In this document: one piece after another, positions 5,456-8,331 of the stretch | Position numbering within the stretch: the first letter of the stretch is position 1 | Layout of the letters: each line of letters opens with the position of its first letter | Assembly (NCBI GenBank): GCA_046597185.1 | Contig: JBKJLF010000679.1 | Location: 1-8,331 of the forward strand | Length of the DNA: 8,331 bases | Origin: CAMBDR01 sp046597185 | Lineage (GTDB): Bacteria > Pseudomonadota > Gammaproteobacteria > Burkholderiales > Burkholderiaceae_D | Direction: 5' to 3' | Made by a program: the position numbers and the translations under genes | The notes under the pieces: generated by a model | What the model was told of the DNA's origin: nothing | Seen by the model: the letters and a program-made list of their open reading frames with translations, nothing else | Database searches by the model: none

Positions 5456-5945
5456 CCTGGCGCAGCCAAACTTGCGAACGGCCAAACATGGGTGTGCCAA
5501 TATAGCCGCGCACGTTGAGTTTTTTACCGCCGTCAGTCACTTCAATTTTGCTTTTGTAGATTTTGCCGTTGTCGGGGTCAAGAATTTGCCCACCGCCATA
5601 GACATCGCCATCTTTCTTCAGACCAGATAAAAGCATCAGGCCGATAATCGGTTGGTCTTTGCGGTTGTCGGGGCATTTGGTGCATTTGGGGTTTTGATCT
5701 TCATCCGGGCCGGGGAAGATTTTCTCGATTTTGCCCTGTAGTTCGCCATTGATTTCGGTAATATTGACCAGCGAACGTACTTTGCCGGTTTTGTCGTCAA
5801 TGGTTTTCCAGATACCGACTGGGGAATTGGCATCGGCCGCATAAGCGTGGCCCGATAAGGCCAAACTTGAGGCCAAACTTAAGACCAAACTTGTGCCTGC
5901 CACTAAAGTTAATTTTTTTGCCAATTTTTCGAAAGGTTGATTCAT
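5451..5945 (-). CDS. Secreted DUF2147 family protein
   Basis: This 164-residue protein has an N-terminal signal peptide: basic start (MNQPFEKLAKKL), hydrophobic core to about residue 30, and a likely signal peptidase I site AYA-A after residue 36. The mature part resembles DUF2147 (PF09917). It contains GIWKTIDDKTG near Trp46, an NPKCTKCPDN pair (Cys88 and Cys91), KDQPIIGLMLLSGLK, ILDPDNGKIY (121-130), and a C-terminal VRGYIGTPMFGRSQVW. Members are small periplasmic or exported proteins of unknown biochemical function; I do not assign one. The ATG at 5945 is chosen over an in-frame ATG at 5993 because it has a good Shine-Dalgarno, starts a proper signal peptide, and avoids overlap with valS. 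It starts 16 bp after the valS stop, so the two are probably co-transcribed. The signal-peptide core contains a 12 bp repeat. Confidence 0.9.
   Translation of the reverse strand: MNQPFEKLAKKLTLVAGTSLVLSLASSLALSGHAYAADANSPVGIWKTIDDKTGKVRSLVNITEINGELQGKIEKIFPGPDEDQNPKCTKCPDNRKDQPIIGLMLLSGLKKDGDVYGGGQILDPDNGKIYKSKIEVTDGGKKLNVRGYIGTPMFGRSQVWLRQE
5861..5896. repeat. 12 bp degenerate tandem repeat in the DUF2147 signal peptide
   Basis: Three units, ccaaacttgagg (5861-5872), ccaaacttaaga (5873-5884) and ccaaacttgtgc (5885-5896), share the core ccaaactt. On the coding strand they encode four-residue hydrophobic steps (SLVL, SLAS, SLAL) that make up most of the signal-peptide h-region, about residues 17-29. 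Confidence 0.85.
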
Positions 5946-5951
5946 GTAAGT

Positions 5952-5955
5952 CTCC
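5952..5955 (-). promoter_or_regulatory. Ribosome binding site that fixes the DUF2147 start
   Basis: The minus strand reads GGAG, then six bases, then ATG at 5945. This decides the start in favour of 5945 over the upstream in-frame ATG at 5993, and places initiation just downstream of the valS stop. Confidence 0.8.
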
Positions 5956-5961
5956 AAATAT

Positions 5962-8331
5962 TTAAATGCCCGACAGTATAGCAGATTGTTCACGCAATTT
6001 GCCTAAAGTAGAGCTAAAGTTCAAAACCCGTTCTTGCTCTTGTGCCACTACGGCTGCCGGCGCGCGTGCAACAAAACTCTCGTTATTGAGTTTGCCCTGG
6101 GCCTTGGCAATTTCTGCTTCGATGCGGGCAATTTCTTTGGCGAGGCGCTCGCGCTCGGCGGCCACATCAATTTCTACTTCCAACATCAAGCGCACTTCAC
6201 CCACCACCGCCACCGGGGCTTGTGATTCTGGCAGTTGCGCGCCGATATGAATCTCAGAAAGTTTGCATAAACCCTGCATATAGCCAAACAATTGACGCAG
6301 TGCGGCTTGGTCCACCGGGCTGTTGGCCGCGATATGCAAGGGCACGCGCTTGGCCGGGGAAATTTGCATTTCACCGCGCAAATTGCGGCAGGCGTTAATC
6401 AAGGCTTTTAATTGCGCCATCCAGCTTTCGGCGTCGGCATCAATCTTTTTAGCATCGGCCAGGGGGTAAGCTTGCAGCATGATGGAGTCGCCCGCCGCTT
6501 CAATCTCGCAGCCCGCCAGTGGGCCGACTGTTTGCCACAAGGCTTCGGTGACAAAGGGAATAATCGGATGCGCCAGACGCAAAATCGCTTCCAATACCTT
6601 GAGCAAGGTGCGGCGCGTGGCGCGTTGCTGTGCTTCGGAACCCTGGGCTAACTGCGACTTGGCCAGTTCCAGATACCAATCGCAATATTCGTCCCAAACA
6701 AATTGATAGATGTCTGCCGCAATCAAATCGAAACGGTAATCGGCAAAGCCGGCTTCCATTTTGGCACCCACCCGTTGCAGGGTCGAGATAACCCAGCGGT
6801 CGGCACTGGAATAGTCCAGGCCAGCATCGTCATCGGCCAAATTCACGCCACAATCTTTGTCTTCGGTATTCATCAGCACAAAGCGCGTCGCGTTCCACAG
6901 TTTATTGCAGAAATTGCGGTAGCCGTCACAGCGGCTCAAATCGAAATTGATGTTGCGCCCCAGCGAGGCATAGCTGGCCATGGTAAAGCGCAAGGCGTCG
7001 GTGCCAAAGGCGGGGATGCCGTTCGGATATTCTTTGCGGGTCTTTTCTTCAATCTCGGGCGCGGTTTCCGGCTTCATCAGCCCGGTGGTGCGTTTGGCAA
7101 TCAGAGTTTCCAGATCAATGCCATCGATCAAATCAATCGGGTCCAGCGTATTGCCTTTGGATTTCGACATCTTTTGCCCGGACGAATCGCGCACCAGGCC
7201 GTGGATATACACATCGCGAAACGGCACTTTGCCGGTGAAATAGGTGGTCATCATCACCATGCGCGCGACCCAAAAGAAGATGATGTCAAACCCGGTCACC
7301 AGCACGGTGGAGGGCATGAACATATCCAGCTCGTGGGTGGAAGCAGGCCAACCGAGAGTGGAAAAGGGCACCATGGCGGAAGAAAACCAGGTGTCGAGCA
7401 CGTCCTGATCCCGCGTGACAGGTTTGCCGCCCGCCTGCGCCTGTGCCGCTTCTTCATCAAGGGCCACATACACATTGCCCGCCTCATCATACCAGGCGGG
7501 AATCTGGTGGCCCCACCATAATTGGCGCGAAATACACCAGTCCTGAATATTGTTCAGCCATTGGTTATAGGTGGTATTCCAGTTTTCCGGAATGAAGCGA
7601 ATTTCGCCCTGCGCCACTTTTTCCAGCGCCACTTCGGTAATCGAGCGACCGGGAAAGTGCGTGCCTTCGGCGGCCGGTTTGGTCATGGCCACAAACCATT
7701 GGTCGGTCAACATCTTTTCGATGATTTCGCCGGTGCGCTCGCAGCGCGGCACCATCAATTTATGTGGCTGTACCGATTCCAGCAAGCCTTGCGCTTTCAG
7801 GTCGGCCACAATTTGTTTGCGCGCCACGAAGCGATCCAGCCCCTGGTATTGCGCCGGGCCATTTTCATTAATTTTGGCGTCCAGCGTAAAAATGCAAATT
7901 TGCGCCAATTGGTGGCGTTGGCCGATGGCGTAATCGTTGGCATCATGCGCCGGGGTGATTTTCACGCAACCGGTGCCAAACTTGGGATCGACATAGCTGT
8001 CGGCAATAATTGCAATCTCGCGCCCGGTGAGTGGCAAGTTCAACATCTTGCCAATTAGATGTTGATAGCGTTCATCATCCGGGTGTACCGCCACGGCCAC
8101 GTCGCCCAACATGGTTTCCGGGCGGGTGGTAGCCACCACCAGGTGGCCGCTGCCGTCGGCCAGCGGGTAGCGGATATGCCACATCGAGCCGTTTTCTTCG
8201 TTTGATTCCACTTCCACGTCCGACACCGCCGTACCCAGTTTTGGGTCCCAGTTCACCAAGCGCTTGCCGCGATAGATCAGGCCTTCGTTAAACAGCCGTA
8301 CAAAAACCTCGGTCACCAGTTTGGAGCGGGT
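5962..8331 (-). CDS. valS: Valyl-tRNA synthetase, C-terminal 789 residues (5' end outside window)
   Basis: ValRS attaches valine to tRNA-Val and clears mischarged threonine. The frame is open to the right edge; the GTG at 8316 is an internal Val, not a start. With about 950 residues usual, roughly 150-160 N-terminal residues, including the HIGH motif, lie outside. Visible blocks (counting from the edge): LIYRGKRLVNWDPKLGTAVSD, the editing-domain motifs TTRPETMLGD (68-77) and PAHDANDYAIGQRH (near 129), WCISRQLWWGHQIP (265-278), the second catalytic signature KMSKS (387-391, bases 7173-7159), GTDALRFT, the helical anticodon-binding domain (about 505-640), and a C-terminal coiled-coil arm rich in Glu, Lys, Ala and Arg (about 724-789). 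The stop is TAA at 5964-5962. The DUF2147 gene follows 16 bp later on the same strand. No frame disruption is seen. Confidence 0.98.
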   Translation of the reverse strand, partial: TRSKLVTEVFVRLFNEGLIYRGKRLVNWDPKLGTAVSDVEVESNEENGSMWHIRYPLADGSGHLVVATTRPETMLGDVAVAVHPDDERYQHLIGKMLNLPLTGREIAIIADSYVDPKFGTGCVKITPAHDANDYAIGQRHQLAQICIFTLDAKINENGPAQYQGLDRFVARKQIVADLKAQGLLESVQPHKLMVPRCERTGEIIEKMLTDQWFVAMTKPAAEGTHFPGRSITEVALEKVAQGEIRFIPENWNTTYNQWLNNIQDWCISRQLWWGHQIPAWYDEAGNVYVALDEEAAQAQAGGKPVTRDQDVLDTWFSSAMVPFSTLGWPASTHELDMFMPSTVLVTGFDIIFFWVARMVMMTTYFTGKVPFRDVYIHGLVRDSSGQKMSKSKGNTLDPIDLIDGIDLETLIAKRTTGLMKPETAPEIEEKTRKEYPNGIPAFGTDALRFTMASYASLGRNINFDLSRCDGYRNFCNKLWNATRFVLMNTEDKDCGVNLADDDAGLDYSSADRWVISTLQRVGAKMEAGFADYRFDLIAADIYQFVWDEYCDWYLELAKSQLAQGSEAQQRATRRTLLKVLEAILRLAHPIIPFVTEALWQTVGPLAGCEIEAAGDSIMLQAYPLADAKKIDADAESWMAQLKALINACRNLRGEMQISPAKRVPLHIAANSPVDQAALRQLFGYMQGLCKLSEIHIGAQLPESQAPVAVVGEVRLMLEVEIDVAAERERLAKEIARIEAEIAKAQGKLNNESFVARAPAAVVAQEQERVLNFSSTLGKLREQSAILSGI

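Noticed and set aside
6703..7521. 272-codon open frame on the + strand
   Set aside because: It is fully antisense to valS, whose frame carries clear family motifs through this stretch (KMSKS, WCISRQLWWGH). Its His/Gly-rich translation resembles no family.
7522..8058. 178-codon open frame on the + strand
   Set aside because: Antisense shadow of the valS editing domain; no recognisable motifs.

Overview
This 8.3 kb window is a dense stretch of bacterial chromosome, most likely from a betaproteobacterium. The RuvC signature EIVFVNVNPQST, the RuvB sequence and the purH-ruvC-ruvA-ruvB gene order all fit that class. I recall this order from Burkholderia-type genomes but could not check it here. 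No finer placement is justified, and no rRNA, tRNA, CRISPR array or transposase is visible.

Layout from left to right: the 3' two-thirds of purH (+) and complete ruvC (+); then a minus-strand block reading ltaE (threonine aldolase), hepT-like HEPN gene, mntA-like nucleotidyltransferase; then ruvA and ruvB (+), two nucleotides apart; then a minus-strand pair in which valS (5' end outside the window) is followed 16 nt later by a small secreted DUF2147 protein gene. Every boundary between blocks is convergent or divergent, with little free space. The longest gap is 172 bp, between ltaE and ruvA.

Functionally, RuvA, RuvB and RuvC form the Holliday-junction branch migration and resolution machine. 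PurH completes purine synthesis, LtaE interconverts threonine and glycine plus acetaldehyde, and ValRS charges tRNA-Val. The HEPN/MNT pair looks like a complete HepT/MntA toxin-antitoxin module of the HI0074/HI0073 type, with both diagnostic motifs intact. It is clearly more AT-rich than its neighbours and sits where ruvC would normally run into ruvA, so ruvAB is physically separated from ruvC.

The most unusual feature is four short tandem arrays in under 3 kb: 15 bp units inside ltaE, 9 bp units between two candidate ltaE starts, 12 bp units across the ruvB/DUF2147 convergent junction including both stop codons, and degenerate 12 bp units in the DUF2147 signal peptide. All periods are multiples of three and the units are unrelated in sequence. 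This suggests local replication slippage or a genome-wide habit of making small tandem duplications, with possible length variation between strains. I see no clearly new multi-gene system. The best leads are the repeat cluster and the toxin-antitoxin insertion into the ruv locus.
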